DNA of 64,000 nt from Methylobacterium sp. GXS13 (GTDB lineage Bacteria > Pseudomonadota > Alphaproteobacteria > Rhizobiales > Beijerinckiaceae), in contig NZ_LKKO01000018.1 of the NCBI RefSeq assembly GCF_001455965.1, positions 1 through 64,000 of the forward strand, given 5' to 3'. A model generated the notes under the pieces. It was not told where the DNA came from and searched no databases. It saw nothing but the letters and a program-made list of their open reading frames with translations. Positions 1 through 12,406 of this stretch are shown piece after piece. Position 1 is the stretch's first letter; every line of letters starts with the position of its first letter. A program made the position numbers and the translations under genes.

Positions 1-304
1 GGTTCCGGGGCAGGGGCGGGGCGCCGCTCACCGGGCGCCTCCCGGCCTGGAGCGCGCGCCGCCGAAGCGGATGCCGCTTGGGCGCGCGCGGGCGCGATCG
101 AGCGCGGCCCCGGGCACCATGATTTTGCCGCCGCGACCGGCGAGGATGCGCACAGCCGAAACGAAGACCGGTCCTGCGCAAGTGCGCGCGTCAGGCCAGA
201 GGCTTAGGGCCGCCCCGGATTGCGCCGCGAGCGGTGGCAGCCCTAAGGTCGTCGACAAATGTGGCGTGGCCCTCAGACAGCCCGCCGACGGGGAGATCAG
301 GTCC
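1..304. other. No gene recognised
   Basis: Very GC-rich stretch at the window edge. Open frames exist on both strands but have no recognisable protein signature and look like GC-driven shadows. Near its end (about 292-301) lie a GGGGAGA and an AGG that can serve as ribosome-binding sequence for the small gene starting at 305. No repeat or RNA gene was recognised. Confidence 0.5.
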
Positions 305-574
305 ATGGCAACGATCCGTCACGCGGTGATCCTGGGCGTCCTGCTCGGGGCGGCGCCGGCCCTCGCCCAGAGCCCGGCTCCCGACGGCGCAGGGCTCGGC
401 CGCCGGGTCACGGCCACCGGGCAGACCAAGCCGCCTAGCCCGGCGGTCACGGGTGCGCCCCGGCCTATCAACGAGGTCGCGATGATCAAGGCGCAGAAGG
501 CCGCGGAAGCCCGCTCGAAGGCCTGGGACAGCAAGATGCGCCACACGATGGGCACGATCTGCAGCGGCTGCTGA
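305..574 (+). CDS. Small secreted protein with Cys-x-Gly-Cys C-terminus
   Basis: Encodes 89 residues. The first ~22 form a signal peptide ending in an Ala-rich stretch (ALAQ), so the product is probably periplasmic. The middle is Pro/Ala/Gly-rich. The last ~30 residues (AEARSKAWDSKMRHTMG followed by TICSGC) are basic and end in CxGC immediately before the stop. The start is the ATG preceded by GGGGAGATCAGG; longer in-frame starts upstream have no signal-like sequence. A second gene of the same design lies at 23508-23735, which argues that this is a real family. Function unknown: the two terminal cysteines could bind a metal or form a disulfide, which is inference. Confidence 0.7.
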   Translation: MATIRHAVILGVLLGAAPALAQSPAPDGAGLGRRVTATGQTKPPSPAVTGAPRPINEVAMIKAQKAAEARSKAWDSKMRHTMGTICSGC

Positions 575-585
575 GCCCGATACGG

Positions 586-619
586 AAAGGGGCCGCCCCT
601 GCGGGCAGCCCCTTTGTTT
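586..619 (+). terminator. Rho-independent terminator between convergent genes
   Basis: The 8-bp stem AAAGGGGC (586-593) pairs with GCCCCTTT (608-615) across a GC-rich loop and is followed by GTTT. It starts 11 bases after the stop of the small secreted gene and can also serve rpsD, which arrives from the right, because the stem ends are A/T symmetrical. Confidence 0.75.
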
Positions 620-685
620 GCGTCGGTTACAGTCCCGAAGCACACCCCGATGCCGACTCGGCCTCGGGGGGCGCATCCCGACAAC

Positions 686-1303
686 TCAGCGGGAGTAGAA
701 CTCGATGACGAGGTTCGGCTCCATCTGCACCGGGTAGGGCACCTCGGACAGGCTGGGGATGCGGGTGACGCGGGCGGTCATCTTGGCGTGATCGGCCTCG
801 ATGTAGTCCGGCACGTCGCGCTCCGGCAGCTGGGTCGCCACGATGACGATCTCGAGCTGGCGGGAGGATTCCTTGACCTCGATGAGGTCGCCGGCCTTCA
901 CCTGATAGCTCGGGATGTTCACCCGGATGCCGTTGACCTTGACGTGGCCGTGGTTGACGAACTGGCGCGCCGCGAACGGGGTCGCCACGAACTTCGCCCG
1001 ATACACCACGGCGTCGAGGCGCCGCTCGAGCAGGCCGACCAGGTTCTCGCCGGAATCGCCGCGCAGGCGGATCGCCTCGGCGTAGTAGCGGCGGAACTGC
1101 TTCTCGGTGATGTTGCCGTAATAGCCCTTGAGCTTCTGCTTGGCGCGCAGCTGCGTGCCGAAGTCGCTCATCTTGCCCTTGCGGCGCTGGCCGTGCTGGC
1201 CGGGGCCGTATTCGCGGCGGTTGACGGGGCTCTTTGGGCGGCCCCAGATGTTCTGGCCCATGCGGCGGTCGAGCTTGTGCTTCGCCTGAATCCGCTTCGA
1301 CAT
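686..1303 (-). CDS. rpsD: 30S ribosomal protein S4
   Basis: The 205-residue product matches the usual S4 length. The opening [18 protein letters not shown], the segment [15 protein letters not shown] and the S4 RNA-binding domain in the second half ([30 protein letters not shown]) are diagnostic. S4 binds 16S rRNA early in 30S assembly. The ATG at 1303 is chosen because it gives the family N-terminus and has AGAGGA about ten bases upstream; in-frame extensions are not S4-like. It is monocistronic here, convergent with the small secreted gene and divergent from the acetyltransferase, the usual stand-alone arrangement in alphaproteobacteria. Confidence 0.97.
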   Translation of the reverse strand: MSKRIQAKHKLDRRMGQNIWGRPKSPVNRREYGPGQHGQRRKGKMSDFGTQLRAKQKLKGYYGNITEKQFRRYYAEAIRLRGDSGENLVGLLERRLDAVVYRAKFVATPFAARQFVNHGHVKVNGIRVNIPSYQVKAGDLIEVKESSRQLEIVIVATQLPERDVPDYIEADHAKMTARVTRIPSLSEVPYPVQMEPNLVIEFYSR

Positions 1304-1501
1304 TGTTTCGCGTCCTCTCGTGACCGAGATTGAGGAACGCGCCCTCCTTTTCCCGGACGCTCGAGGGCCGGGACGACAGGGCGGGAGGATCCCGCCCACG
1401 GGTGCGCGTAAAAACGCGACGGGGCCCCGTGCGGAGCCCCATCGACGGCCGGGTCTTTAGGGGATGGACCCGCCCGGGTCAACCACAAGGGGTCTTTTCG
1501 G

Positions 1502-1999
1502 GTGGCCGAGACATTCCGGATCAGACAGGCGGAGCCGGCGGACGCGGCGGCGATCCGAGCGCTGGTGGACGCGGCCTACGCCAAGTGGATCCCGCTGATC
1601 GGCCGCCTGCCGACGCCGATGCAGGCCAATTATGCGCAGGCAGTGCTGAATCACCGCTTCGACCTGCTCCAATCCGGCGAAGGATTGGCCGCGCTGATCG
1701 AGACTCTGCGCAGAGACGACGATCTGCTGATCGTCAACATCGCGGTCCATCCGAATGATCAGGGCCGAGGCTACGGCACCGAGCTCCTGGCCCACGCCGA
1801 GTCGATCGCCGCCGAAGCCGGGCTCCCACGGCTGCGCCTCTACACGAATAAAAAATACACGGCGAACCTGCGCCTCTACGCCGCCCTCGGCTACCGGGTG
1901 GAGCGGGAGGAACTCTACGGCGGCCCGGGCCGGACGCTGGACGACGACATCACCGTGCATATGGTCAAGGATCTCGGCCCGAGCCGGCATCGAGCCTGA
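1502..1999 (+). CDS. GNAT-family N-acetyltransferase
   Basis: Encodes 165 residues. It begins with the beta strand of GNAT proteins (FRIRQAEPADAAAIRALV) and contains the acetyl-CoA pyrophosphate-binding motif in the block AVHPNDQGRGYGTELL (about residues 81-96), followed by RLYTNKKYTANLRLYAALGY, the classic C-terminal strand/helix. It should transfer an acetyl group from acetyl-CoA to an unidentified amine. The start is GTG with AGGGG eight bases upstream. It reads divergently from rpsD and is followed 50 bases later by the frameshifted regulator. The substrate cannot be told from sequence. Confidence 0.88.
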   Translation: MAETFRIRQAEPADAAAIRALVDAAYAKWIPLIGRLPTPMQANYAQAVLNHRFDLLQSGEGLAALIETLRRDDDLLIVNIAVHPNDQGRGYGTELLAHAESIAAEAGLPRLRLYTNKKYTANLRLYAALGYRVEREELYGGPGRTLDDDITVHMVKDLGPSRHRA

Positions 2000-2049
2000 A
2001 TGTTGGATGCTGTCATCCGCTGGCAGTGACCCGGGCGTAGACGCGCCCG

Positions 2050-2746
2050 ATGTCCCGCTCGGAACGCCTGTTCGACCTGCTCCACGTCCTGCGGCGGCAC
2101 CGGCGTCCGGTCAGCGGGCGCGTGCTGGCGGAAGAGATAGGCGTGAGCCTGCGCACCCTTTACCGGGACATCGCGAGCCTCCAGGCGATGGGCGCCCTCA
2201 TCGCGGGGGGAACCCGGAGTCGGGTACGTCCTGAAGCCGGGCTTTCTGCTGCCGCCGCTGATGTTCAGCCCGGAGGAGATCGAGCCGCTGGTCCTGGGCT
2301 CCCGCTGGGTCGCCGACCGCGCCGACGACCGGCTGAGCGGCGCGGCCCGGAGCGCCCTCGCCCGGATCGGCGCGGTCCTGCCCAACGACCTGCGCGAGAC
2401 CTTCGAGAGCGCGGCGCTGCTGGTCGGCCCCGGCACGCCCGCCCCACCTGAGGCGGTCGATCCCGCGCTGCTGCGCAGGGCGATCCGCACCGAGCGCAAG
2501 CTGGCGCTCCGCTATCGCGACGGGGCGGACGCGGTGTCCGAGCGGGTCGTCTGGCCGTTCGCGCTGGCGTTCTTCGACGCCGCCCGCATCCTGCTGGGCT
2601 GGTGCGAGCTGCGCCAAGGCTTCCGGCATTTCCGCACCGACCGGATCGCCGCCGCGAAGTTGCTCGACGCCCGCTATCCGAAGCGCCGGCAGACCCTGCT
2701 CAAGGACTGGCGGCAGGTCGAGGGGATCACTGATCCCGCTGCTTGA
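2050..2746 (+). pseudogene. YafY/WYL-type transcriptional regulator, frameshifted
   Basis: The first frame encodes an HTH_11 winged helix (SERLFDLLHVLRRH, VLAEEIGVSLRTLYRDI) typical of DeoR/YafY regulators. After LQAMGALIAG the frame should continue EPGVGYVLKPGF, but this lies in another frame, which then runs to 2746 with a WYL-like effector region (LRRAIRTERKLALRYRDG, WPFALAFFDAARILLGWCELRQGFRHFR). The shift is at a run of six G at 2205-2210; five G would restore one ORF of about 231 residues. It may be a real mutation, a phase-variable tract or a sequencing error. It stands 64 bases upstream of the VOC gene, the usual pairing of regulator and antibiotic/VOC protein. Confidence 0.8.
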
Positions 2747-2810
2747 TGCTGCCGGAATCTGGCAGCTGCGCCGGATATCGAGGTCGCGCCTTCACCGACA
2801 GGAGCGACCG

Positions 2811-3185
2811 ATGACCGAGCCCAGCAACATCCTTCTCTACGTCACCGACCCGGAGGCCAGCGCACGCCTCTACGCGCGCCTGCTCGGCCGGGAGCCGGTC
2901 GAGGCGAGCCCGACCTTCGTGCTGTTCGCGCTGCCCTCGGGGCTGGCGCTGAGCCTGTGGGCACGAAGCGGTGTCGTACCCGCCTCCACCACGCCCGGCG
3001 GCGGCAGCGAGATCGGCTTCCGGGTGGACACGGCCGCCCGCGTGGATGCACTCCACGCCGACTGGCTGGCGACGGGGGCCGAGATCGTCCTGGCGCCGAC
3101 GGATCTCGATTTCGGCCGGAGCTTCGTCGCGGTCGATCCCGACGGGCACCGCCTGCGGGTTTATGCGCCCGCCGAGGACCAATGA
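2811..3185 (+). CDS. VOC (glyoxalase/bleomycin-resistance) superfamily protein
   Basis: This 124-residue single-module protein starts NILLYVTDPEASARLYARLLG, the first beta-alpha-beta unit of the vicinal oxygen chelate fold. The C-terminal half ends LDFGRSFVAVDPDGHRLRVYAP, where the conserved DPDGHRLRV strand normally supplies a metal ligand. Family members are dioxygenases, lyases or drug-binding resistance proteins, and the substrate is not predictable here. ACAGGAGCGACC precedes the ATG. The neighbouring YafY-type regulator suggests it is the regulated target gene. Confidence 0.82.
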   Translation: MTEPSNILLYVTDPEASARLYARLLGREPVEASPTFVLFALPSGLALSLWARSGVVPASTTPGGGSEIGFRVDTAARVDALHADWLATGAEIVLAPTDLDFGRSFVAVDPDGHRLRVYAPAEDQ

Positions 3186-3217
3186 GCGCTGCCATCGGGC
3201 TCCGCCCCGATACCCCG

Positions 3218-3239
3218 CCAAAAGGGCCGAGCCCTTTGG
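3218..3239. terminator. Hairpin between convergent VOC and pgm genes
   Basis: AAAGGGC (3221-3227) and GCCCTTT (3231-3237) form a tight stem with a three-base loop, placed between the stop of the VOC gene and the stop of pgm. It is likely a bidirectional terminator, but no long U tract follows. Confidence 0.5.
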
Positions 3240-3252
3240 AAACCCGAACCGG

Positions 3253-6230
<2,978 letters not shown>

Positions 6231-6237
6231 GCGTCCT

Positions 6238-6265
6238 CCCGTCTCCCCGCGATCGGGGAGACGGG
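6238..6265. terminator. Strong hairpin between convergent genes
   Basis: CCCGTCTCCCC (6238-6248) is perfectly complementary to GGGGAGACGGG (6255-6265) with the six-base loop GCGATC. It lies between the stops of the hydrolase and mcmA. There is no U tract, so it may act as a transcript-end stabiliser or bidirectional terminator. Confidence 0.65.
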
Positions 6266-6273
6266 ACCCGACC

Positions 6274-8439
6274 CTACTCCGCCGCCTGGCGCGCCGCGTA
6301 GCCCAGCCGCTCGTTCAGCGCGCGGATGAGCTTGACCGCGGCCTCGGCGATCACCGTGCCGGGCGGGAAGATCGCCGAGGCGCCGGCCGCCACCAGGGCG
6401 TCGTAGTCGCCGGGCGGGATCACGCCGCCGATGGCGATCATCACGTCGTCGCGGCCCTGCTCGGTGAGCGCCGCCTTCAGCTCCGGCACCAGGGTGAGGT
6501 GCCCGGCCGCCAGCGAGGAGACGCCGACGATGTGCACGTCGTTCTCCACCGCCTGCCGGGCCGCCTCGGCCGGGGTGGCGAAGAGCGGCCCGATATCCAC
6601 GTCGAAGCCGAGATCGGCAAACGCCGAGGCGATGACCTTCTGGCCGCGGTCGTGCCCGTCCTGGCCCATCTTGGCGACCAGGATGCGCGGCCGGCGGCCG
6701 TCATTCTCCTCGAACGCTTCCACCAGGACCCGGACTTCCTCGACCACTGGCGACATGCCCCCCACCTCCCGCTTGTAGACGCCGGAGATCGAGCGGATCT
6801 CGGCGCGGTGCCGGCCCCAGGCCTTCTCCAGGGCCTCGGAAATCTCACCCACGGTCGCCTTGGCCCGGGCCGCGTCGACGGCCAGCGCCAGCAGGTTCTC
6901 GTTCGTGTCGGCGGCCTTGGTGAGCGCCTCAAGCCGGGCCGTGACGGCGGCCTCGTCGCGCTCGGAGCGCAGGCGCTTGAGCTTGTCGATCTGGAGGCGG
7001 CGGACATTGCCGTTGTCGACCCGCAGGAGGTCGATGGCCATGTCGTCGTCGGCCTTGAACTTGTTGATGCCCACGATCGTCTGCCGGCCGGAATCGATCC
7101 GGGCCTGGGCCCGGGCGGCGGCCTCCTCGATCCGCAGCTTGGGGATGCCGGCCTCGATCGCCTTGGCCATGCCGCCGAGTTGGTCGACCTCGCGGATATG
7201 CTCCCAGGCCCGCGCCACGATATCGGCGGTGAGCTTCTCCACGTAGTAGGAACCGCCCCACGGGTCGACGATCCGGCTGGTGCCGCTTTCCTGCTGCAGG
7301 AACAGCTGGGTGTTGCGGGCGATCCGGGCCGAGAAGTCGGTGGGGAGCGCCAGCGCCTCGTCCAGCGCGTTGGTGTGCAGAGATTGCGTGCCGCCCTGCG
7401 TCGCCGCCATCGCCTCGATATTGGTGCGGGTGACGTTGTTGAACACGTCCTGGGCGGTGAGCGACCAGCCCGAGGTCTGCGAGTGGGTGCGCAGGGCCAG
7501 GGATTTTTCCGATTTCGGATCGAACCCCTTCACGAGCTTGGCCCAGATCAGGCGCGCGGCCCGCATCTTGGCGATCTCCATGAAGAAGTTGGTCGAGATC
7601 GCCCAGAAGAAAGACAGGCGTGGGGCGAACTGGTCGATGGTCAGGCCAGCGGCGAGCCCGGCCTTGATGTACTCGACGCCGTCCGCCAGCGTGTAGGCAA
7701 GCTCCAGGTCGTTCGTCGCCCCGGCCTCCTGCATGTGGTAGCCGGAGATCGAGATCGAGTTGAACTTCGGCATGTTCTGCGACGTGTACGCGAAGATGTC
7801 CGAGATGATCCGCATCGATCCCTTGGGGGGATAGATGTAGGTGTTGCGGACCATGAACTCCTTGAGGATGTCGTTCTGGATCGTGCCGGCGAGCTTTTGC
7901 GGCGGCACGCCCTGTTCTTCCGCGGCGACGATGTAGAGGGCGAGGATCGGCAGCACGGCCCCGTTCATCGTCATCGACACGGTCATCTCGTCGAGCGGGA
8001 TGCCGGAGAACAGCGTCCGCATGTCGTAGATCGAGTCGATCGCCACGCCGGCCATGCCGACATCGCCCGAGACGCGCGGGTGGTCGGAATCGTAGCCGCG
8101 GTGGGTGGCGAGATCGAAGGCCACCGAGAGGCCCTTCTGCCCGGCCGCGAGGTTGCGCCGGTAGAAGGCGTTCGAATCCTCGGCCGTGGAGAAGCCGGCA
8201 TATTGCCGGATCGTCCAGGGCTGGGTGACATACATGGTCGGGTAGGGGCCGCGCAGGAACGGCGCGATGCCCGGATAGGTATCGAGGAACTCGATGCCCT
8301 CCCGGTCTTCCGGCCCGTAGCGGCCCTTCACCGGAATGCCCTCCGGGGTCATCCAGGGTTCACCGAGGGTCGGCGACGCCACCGCGAGCGGCTCGCCGAC
8401 CCAAGGAATCTCGGCGAAGTTCGGAATGCGGGTGGTCAT
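6274..8439 (-). CDS. mcmA: Methylmalonyl-CoA mutase, large (B12-binding) subunit
   Basis: Encodes 721 residues. It catalyses (R)-methylmalonyl-CoA to succinyl-CoA with adenosylcobalamin, an essential step of the ethylmalonyl-CoA pathway and of propionate assimilation in Methylobacterium. The TIM-barrel part shows [34 protein letters not shown] and [12 protein letters not shown]. The C-terminal ~135 residues are the B12-binding domain with [11 protein letters not shown] (D-x-H-x-x-G base-off motif) and [14 protein letters not shown]. The length and N-terminus (FAEIPWVG) fit McmA/ScpA rather than the shorter ethylmalonyl-CoA mutase. The small subunit gene is not in the window. It lies 56 bases downstream of the SURF1 gene, same strand. 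Confidence 0.95.
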   Translation of the reverse strand: MTTRIPNFAEIPWVGEPLAVASPTLGEPWMTPEGIPVKGRYGPEDREGIEFLDTYPGIAPFLRGPYPTMYVTQPWTIRQYAGFSTAEDSNAFYRRNLAAGQKGLSVAFDLATHRGYDSDHPRVSGDVGMAGVAIDSIYDMRTLFSGIPLDEMTVSMTMNGAVLPILALYIVAAEEQGVPPQKLAGTIQNDILKEFMVRNTYIYPPKGSMRIISDIFAYTSQNMPKFNSISISGYHMQEAGATNDLELAYTLADGVEYIKAGLAAGLTIDQFAPRLSFFWAISTNFFMEIAKMRAARLIWAKLVKGFDPKSEKSLALRTHSQTSGWSLTAQDVFNNVTRTNIEAMAATQGGTQSLHTNALDEALALPTDFSARIARNTQLFLQQESGTSRIVDPWGGSYYVEKLTADIVARAWEHIREVDQLGGMAKAIEAGIPKLRIEEAAARAQARIDSGRQTIVGINKFKADDDMAIDLLRVDNGNVRRLQIDKLKRLRSERDEAAVTARLEALTKAADTNENLLALAVDAARAKATVGEISEALEKAWGRHRAEIRSISGVYKREVGGMSPVVEEVRVLVEAFEENDGRRPRILVAKMGQDGHDRGQKVIASAFADLGFDVDIGPLFATPAEAARQAVENDVHIVGVSSLAAGHLTLVPELKAALTEQGRDDVMIAIGGVIPPGDYDALVAAGASAIFPPGTVIAEAAVKLIRALNERLGYAARQAAE

Positions 8440-8495
8440 GGCGGTGACTCGTTATGGCGTTTGTCACCTCATTATAGACGCCCCCGGAAACCGGG

Positions 8496-9278
8496 CTACT
8501 CCCCCACAGATCTAGACGTCCGACGGCCGCGGAGGATGTAGATCACCGCGCCCGCCAGCATCAGCGCCATTCCGTACCAGGTCAGGGCGTAGACCAGGTG
8601 GCTGTTCGGGAAGGCGATCACCGTGAGCCCGCCCACCGGCAGGCCGCCGGGATTGGGCGCGGCGTCGGCGTCGACGAAATAGGGAGCGACGTCGGTGAGG
8701 CCCCGTGCCGCCGCGATGGCGGCCACATCGCGCGAGTACCAGCGCCCGTCCTTCGGGTCGTTCGACCGCAGGAACGCGCCGCCCGGCTCGGTCAGTCGCA
8801 GGAGGCCCGTCACGCGTGTCTCGCCCGCCACCTGCCCGGCCTGCCGGGTCGCAGGATCCCGGTTCGCGCTCGGCACGAAGCCGCGATTGACCAGCACCAG
8901 GCTGGCGTCGGGCCGGCGCAGGGGTGTCAGCACCCAGAAACCGGCGCCCCGCTCGGTGACGGCCTGCACCAACGTCTCGCGATCATGGAGGAAGACGCCC
9001 GAGAGCGACACGTGCCTGTAGGCGTCCTCAGAGCCGACCTGCGGCCACGCGGCGGGGCCGGGGGCTGGCACGGCCGGCGCCTGGACGCGGGCATCGACCC
9101 GGGCGATCAGATCGAGCTTCCAGGTCCGGCGCTGGACCTGCCAGGTCCCGAGACCCAGCAGGACGACGAACACGAGGCCCATGGCGACGCCGAACACGAC
9201 GCGCCGCAACAACGACAGCGGGGCCGGGGAGGGGGCCGAGCCCGGCTCAGCCCCCCCTCCCGACCCCGCGGGCCTCAT
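8496..9278 (-). CDS. SURF1-family oxidase assembly protein
   Basis: Encodes 260 residues from the ATG at 9278. A transmembrane helix near the N-terminus (VVFGVAMGLVFVVLLGLGTW) is followed by the SURF1 signature QVQRRTWKLDLIARV. The periplasmic body contains LVNRGFVP, and a second transmembrane helix lies at the end (HLVYALTWYGMALMLAGAVIY). SURF1 proteins help heme insertion and assembly of heme-copper oxidases. The gene is the last of the cyo operon, 14 bases after cyoD, which supports a role in assembling this quinol oxidase. Confidence 0.92.
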   Translation of the reverse strand: MRPAGSGGGAEPGSAPSPAPLSLLRRVVFGVAMGLVFVVLLGLGTWQVQRRTWKLDLIARVDARVQAPAVPAPGPAAWPQVGSEDAYRHVSLSGVFLHDRETLVQAVTERGAGFWVLTPLRRPDASLVLVNRGFVPSANRDPATRQAGQVAGETRVTGLLRLTEPGGAFLRSNDPKDGRWYSRDVAAIAAARGLTDVAPYFVDADAAPNPGGLPVGGLTVIAFPNSHLVYALTWYGMALMLAGAVIYILRGRRTSRSVGE

Positions 9279-9292
9279 CGCCGGACGCGCTC

Positions 9293-9697
9293 TCAGCGGG
9301 CGTTGTTCATGACGTCGTGGGCATCCATCGGCATCATGTTGTGGTTGAGGTGGTACATCACCCACACCGAGCCGGCGAGCATGATCACCACCACCATGAT
9401 GGTGAAGATCAGCGCCAGGAAGGTCCAGCCGCCCTCCGACTTGGTGTTCATGTGCAGGAAGTAGATGATGTGCACGACCATCTGCACGCCGCCCAGGGCC
9501 AGGATCACCAGGCTGGTGACGAGGCTGTTGTCGAGCACGTTGCCCATCACCAGCCAGAACGGGATCACCGTCAGGATCACCGACAGGGCGAAGCCGGTGA
9601 TGTAGCTGCTGAAGGAGCCGTGCCCGCCCTCGCTGTGGGCGTGCGGGTCATGCGTGCCCTCACCGTGACCGGTGAGGTGGTGCGCGTCGGCGCTCAT
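9293..9697 (-). CDS. cyoD: Cytochrome o ubiquinol oxidase subunit IV
   Basis: Encodes 134 residues. A His-rich N-terminal tail (HAHSEGGHG) precedes three transmembrane helices: YITGFALSVILTVIPFWLVM, VTSLVILALGGVQMVVHIIYF and FLALIFTIMVVVIMLAGSVW. This is the layout of CyoD, which stabilises the CyoB/CyoC core. The start ATG overlaps the cyoC stop (ATGA), showing translational coupling. The length is slightly above that of E. coli CyoD because of the His-rich tail. Confidence 0.95.
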   Translation of the reverse strand: MSADAHHLTGHGEGTHDPHAHSEGGHGSFSSYITGFALSVILTVIPFWLVMGNVLDNSLVTSLVILALGGVQMVVHIIYFLHMNTKSEGGWTFLALIFTIMVVVIMLAGSVWVMYHLNHNMMPMDAHDVMNNAR

Positions 9698-10326
9698 TCG
9701 AGCACTCCCATCAGGTAGACGACGGTGAAGACCCCGATCCAGATCAGATCGAGGAAGTGCCAGAACATCGACAGGCACATCAGCCGGCGCTTGTTCTCGA
9801 CGATGAGGCCGTGCTTGCGCAGCTGCACCAGCAGAACGACCAGCCAGAGGATGCCGACCGAGACGTGCAGACCGTGCGTCGCCACCAGGGTGTAGAACGA
9901 CGACAGGAAGGCGCTGCGCCAGGGCGGGGCGCCCTCATGGAACAGGTGGACGAATTCCCGGATCTCCAGGGCCACGAAGGCCACGCCGAACAGGCCGGTG
10001 ATCGCGAGCCAGATCTGCGTCTGCTTGATCCGGTCCCGGTCCATCTCCAGCATGGCGAAGCCGTAGGTGATGGACGAGAACAGCAGCATGGCGGTGTTCA
10101 CCGCGATGCCCGACAGGTCGAACAGGTCCTTGGGGGTGGGCCCGGCCGCGTAGCTGCGGCCGAGCACCCCGTAGGTCGCGAACAGGGTCGCGAAGATGAG
10201 GCAGTCGCTCATCAGGTAGAGCCAGAACCCGAGCATCGTCGAGCCCTCGGAATGATGGCCCTCCTCGTCGGTCTGGTAGAAGACCGGCGCCGCAGCGCCG
10301 GGGGGTGCAGTCTCTGCGTGCATCAT
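9694..10326 (-). CDS. cyoC: Cytochrome o ubiquinol oxidase subunit III
   Basis: Encodes 210 residues with five predicted transmembrane helices and the subunit III signatures GFWLYLMSDCLIFATLFATY, ATHGLHVSVGILWL and WHFLDLIWIGVFTVVYLMG. It is an integral inner-membrane component of the bo3-type quinol oxidase. Two consecutive ATG codons can serve as start (10326 or 10323); the first is given. It lies four bases downstream of cyoB, and its stop overlaps cyoD. Confidence 0.96.
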   Translation of the reverse strand: MMHAETAPPGAAAPVFYQTDEEGHHSEGSTMLGFWLYLMSDCLIFATLFATYGVLGRSYAAGPTPKDLFDLSGIAVNTAMLLFSSITYGFAMLEMDRDRIKQTQIWLAITGLFGVAFVALEIREFVHLFHEGAPPWRSAFLSSFYTLVATHGLHVSVGILWLVVLLVQLRKHGLIVENKRRLMCLSMFWHFLDLIWIGVFTVVYLMGVLE

Positions 10327-10330
10327 CGAA

Positions 10331-12331
10331 TCACGCCATTTCCAGTTCGCGCGACCGCTGCCCTTCCGTCCGACTGACCGTGTCGGCGGGAATGTAGAAG
10401 TCGCGGTTGTAGTTGAAGGTGTGGAGGATCGCGACGACGATGATCGCCACGAAGCTGAGCGCCGCCAGCCACCAGACGTACCAGACCATGGCCAGGCCGA
10501 AGGTGAAGTTCAGACCGGCCAGGATGGCACCGGACGCGGTGTTCTTCGGCATGTGGATCGGCTTGTAGCCGGTCATGGGCCGGGCGAAACCGCGGTTCTT
10601 CATGTCCCACCACGCGTCCGAATCGTGGACCACCGGGGTGAAGGCGAAGTTGTAGTCCGGCGGCGGCGAGGAGGTGGACCATTCCAGGGTCCGGCCGCCC
10701 CACGGGTCGCCGGTCAGGTCGCGCAGCTTCTCCCGGTTGCGGATGGAGACCACGAACATCACGATCTGCGAGGCGATACCCAAGGCGATGAGCCCCGCGC
10801 CGCAGGCCGCGATGACGAACCAGATCTGCAGCGACGGGTCGTCGAAGTGCTGCATGCGCCGGGTCACGCCCATTAGGCCGAGCACGTAGAGCGGCATGAA
10901 GGCGACGTAGAACCCGCTCACCCAGAACACGAGGGCCATCTTCCCCCAGAACTCATCGAGCTTGAACCCGAAGGCCTTGGGGAACCAGAAGGTCACGCCG
11001 GCAAACATGCCGAACAGCACGCCGCCGATGATCACGTTGTGGAAGTGCGCGATCAGGAACAGCGAGTTGTGGAGCACGAAGTCGGCCGGGGGCACCGCCA
11101 GCAGGACGCCGGTCATGCCGCCGATCACGAAGGTGACGATGAACGCCACCACCCACATCATCGGCACCTCGAACCGGATCCGGCCGCGGTACATCGTGAA
11201 CATCCAGTTGAAGATCTTCGCGCCCGTCGGGATCGAGATGATCATCGTCGTGATCCCGAAGAACGAGTTCACGTCGGCGCCCGAGCCCATGGTGAAGAAG
11301 TGGTGCAACCACACCAAGTAGGCGAGGATGGTGATCACCACCAGCGCGTAGACCATCGAGGTGTAGCCGAACAACCGCTTGCCGCAGAAGGTCGAGGTGA
11401 TCTCGGAGAACACCCCGAAGGCCGGCAGGATCAGGATGTAGACCTCCGGGTGACCCCAGATCCAGATCAGGTTGAAGTACAGCATGGCGTTGCCGCCAAG
11501 GTCGTTGGTGAAGAAGTGCGTGCCGACGTAACGGTCCAGCGACAGCATCGCGAGAACGGCCGTCAGGATCGGGAAGGCGGCCACGATCAGGATGTTGGTG
11601 CACAGCGACGACCAGACGAAGATCGGCAGCTTCATCATGGTCATGCCCGGCGCGCGCATCTTCACGATGGTCGCGATCAGGTTGATGCCCGACAGCAGCG
11701 TCCCGATGCCGGCGATCTGCAGCGCCCAGATGTAGTAGTCGACGCCGACGCCGGGGCTCATCGCGGCCCCGGAGAGCGGCGGGTAGGCGAGCCAGGTGGC
11801 GCGGGAGAACTCGCCGACGAAGAGCGAGACCATCACCAGGATGCCGCCGGACACCGTCATCCAGAAGCTGAAGTTGTTCAGGAACGGGAACGCCACGTCG
11901 CGGGCGCCGATCTGCAGCGGCACCGCGAAGTTCATGAGCCCCGTGACGAACGGCATCGCCACGAAGAAGATCATGATCATGCCGTGGGCGGTGAAGATCT
12001 GGTCGTAGTGGTGCGGCGGCAGGAAGCCCTGCTCCGAACCGAACGCCACCGCCTGTTGCGAGCGCATCAGCAAGGCGTCGGCGAAGCCACGCAGCAGCAT
12101 GATCAGCGCGAAGATGCAGTACATGATACCGATCTTCTTGTGGTCGATGGACGTGACCCAGTCACGCCACAGCGGCCCCCAGAAGCGGAAATACGTGATC
12201 ACGCCGAGGACGGCGAGGCCGACCACGGCCACGCCGGCGAAGGTCGCCTGCAGGATCGGCTCGTGATACGGGATCTGCTCGATCGTAAATCGACCGAAGA
12301 TCAACTGTTGTAGGTCCAAGTTTGCGAACAT
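10331..12331 (-). CDS. cyoB: Cytochrome o ubiquinol oxidase subunit I
   Basis: Encodes 666 residues, the catalytic subunit that oxidises ubiquinol, reduces oxygen to water and pumps protons. Hallmarks are [16 protein letters not shown] (Arg/Asp residues of the quinol site), [16 protein letters not shown] (heme ligand region), [15 protein letters not shown] (CuB His and cross-linked Tyr), HHFFTMGSG and [16 protein letters not shown] (heme o3/b ligands). The 15-helix architecture and the hydrophobic extensions on both sides of the core identify a quinol oxidase, not an aa3 cytochrome c oxidase. It is the second gene of cyoABCD-SURF1. Confidence 0.98.
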   Translation of the reverse strand: MFANLDLQQLIFGRFTIEQIPYHEPILQATFAGVAVVGLAVLGVITYFRFWGPLWRDWVTSIDHKKIGIMYCIFALIMLLRGFADALLMRSQQAVAFGSEQGFLPPHHYDQIFTAHGMIMIFFVAMPFVTGLMNFAVPLQIGARDVAFPFLNNFSFWMTVSGGILVMVSLFVGEFSRATWLAYPPLSGAAMSPGVGVDYYIWALQIAGIGTLLSGINLIATIVKMRAPGMTMMKLPIFVWSSLCTNILIVAAFPILTAVLAMLSLDRYVGTHFFTNDLGGNAMLYFNLIWIWGHPEVYILILPAFGVFSEITSTFCGKRLFGYTSMVYALVVITILAYLVWLHHFFTMGSGADVNSFFGITTMIISIPTGAKIFNWMFTMYRGRIRFEVPMMWVVAFIVTFVIGGMTGVLLAVPPADFVLHNSLFLIAHFHNVIIGGVLFGMFAGVTFWFPKAFGFKLDEFWGKMALVFWVSGFYVAFMPLYVLGLMGVTRRMQHFDDPSLQIWFVIAACGAGLIALGIASQIVMFVVSIRNREKLRDLTGDPWGGRTLEWSTSSPPPDYNFAFTPVVHDSDAWWDMKNRGFARPMTGYKPIHMPKNTASGAILAGLNFTFGLAMVWYVWWLAALSFVAIIVVAILHTFNYNRDFYIPADTVSRTEGQRSRELEMA

Positions 12332-12406
12332 GGGATCGGCCCGTTCAATGGGTTCGACGGCGACCGCCGGGTTTTGGGTGTGGGGCCCGCGTTCACGCGA
12401 GCGTTC

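Noticed and set aside
8440-8495. Cobalamin riboswitch upstream of mcmA
   Set aside because: Only 56 bases separate mcmA from the upstream gene, too short for the aptamer, and no B12-box was seen.
6499-8541. 680-codon open frame opposite mcmA
   Set aside because: Antisense shadow of a well-supported gene; no family motifs of its own.
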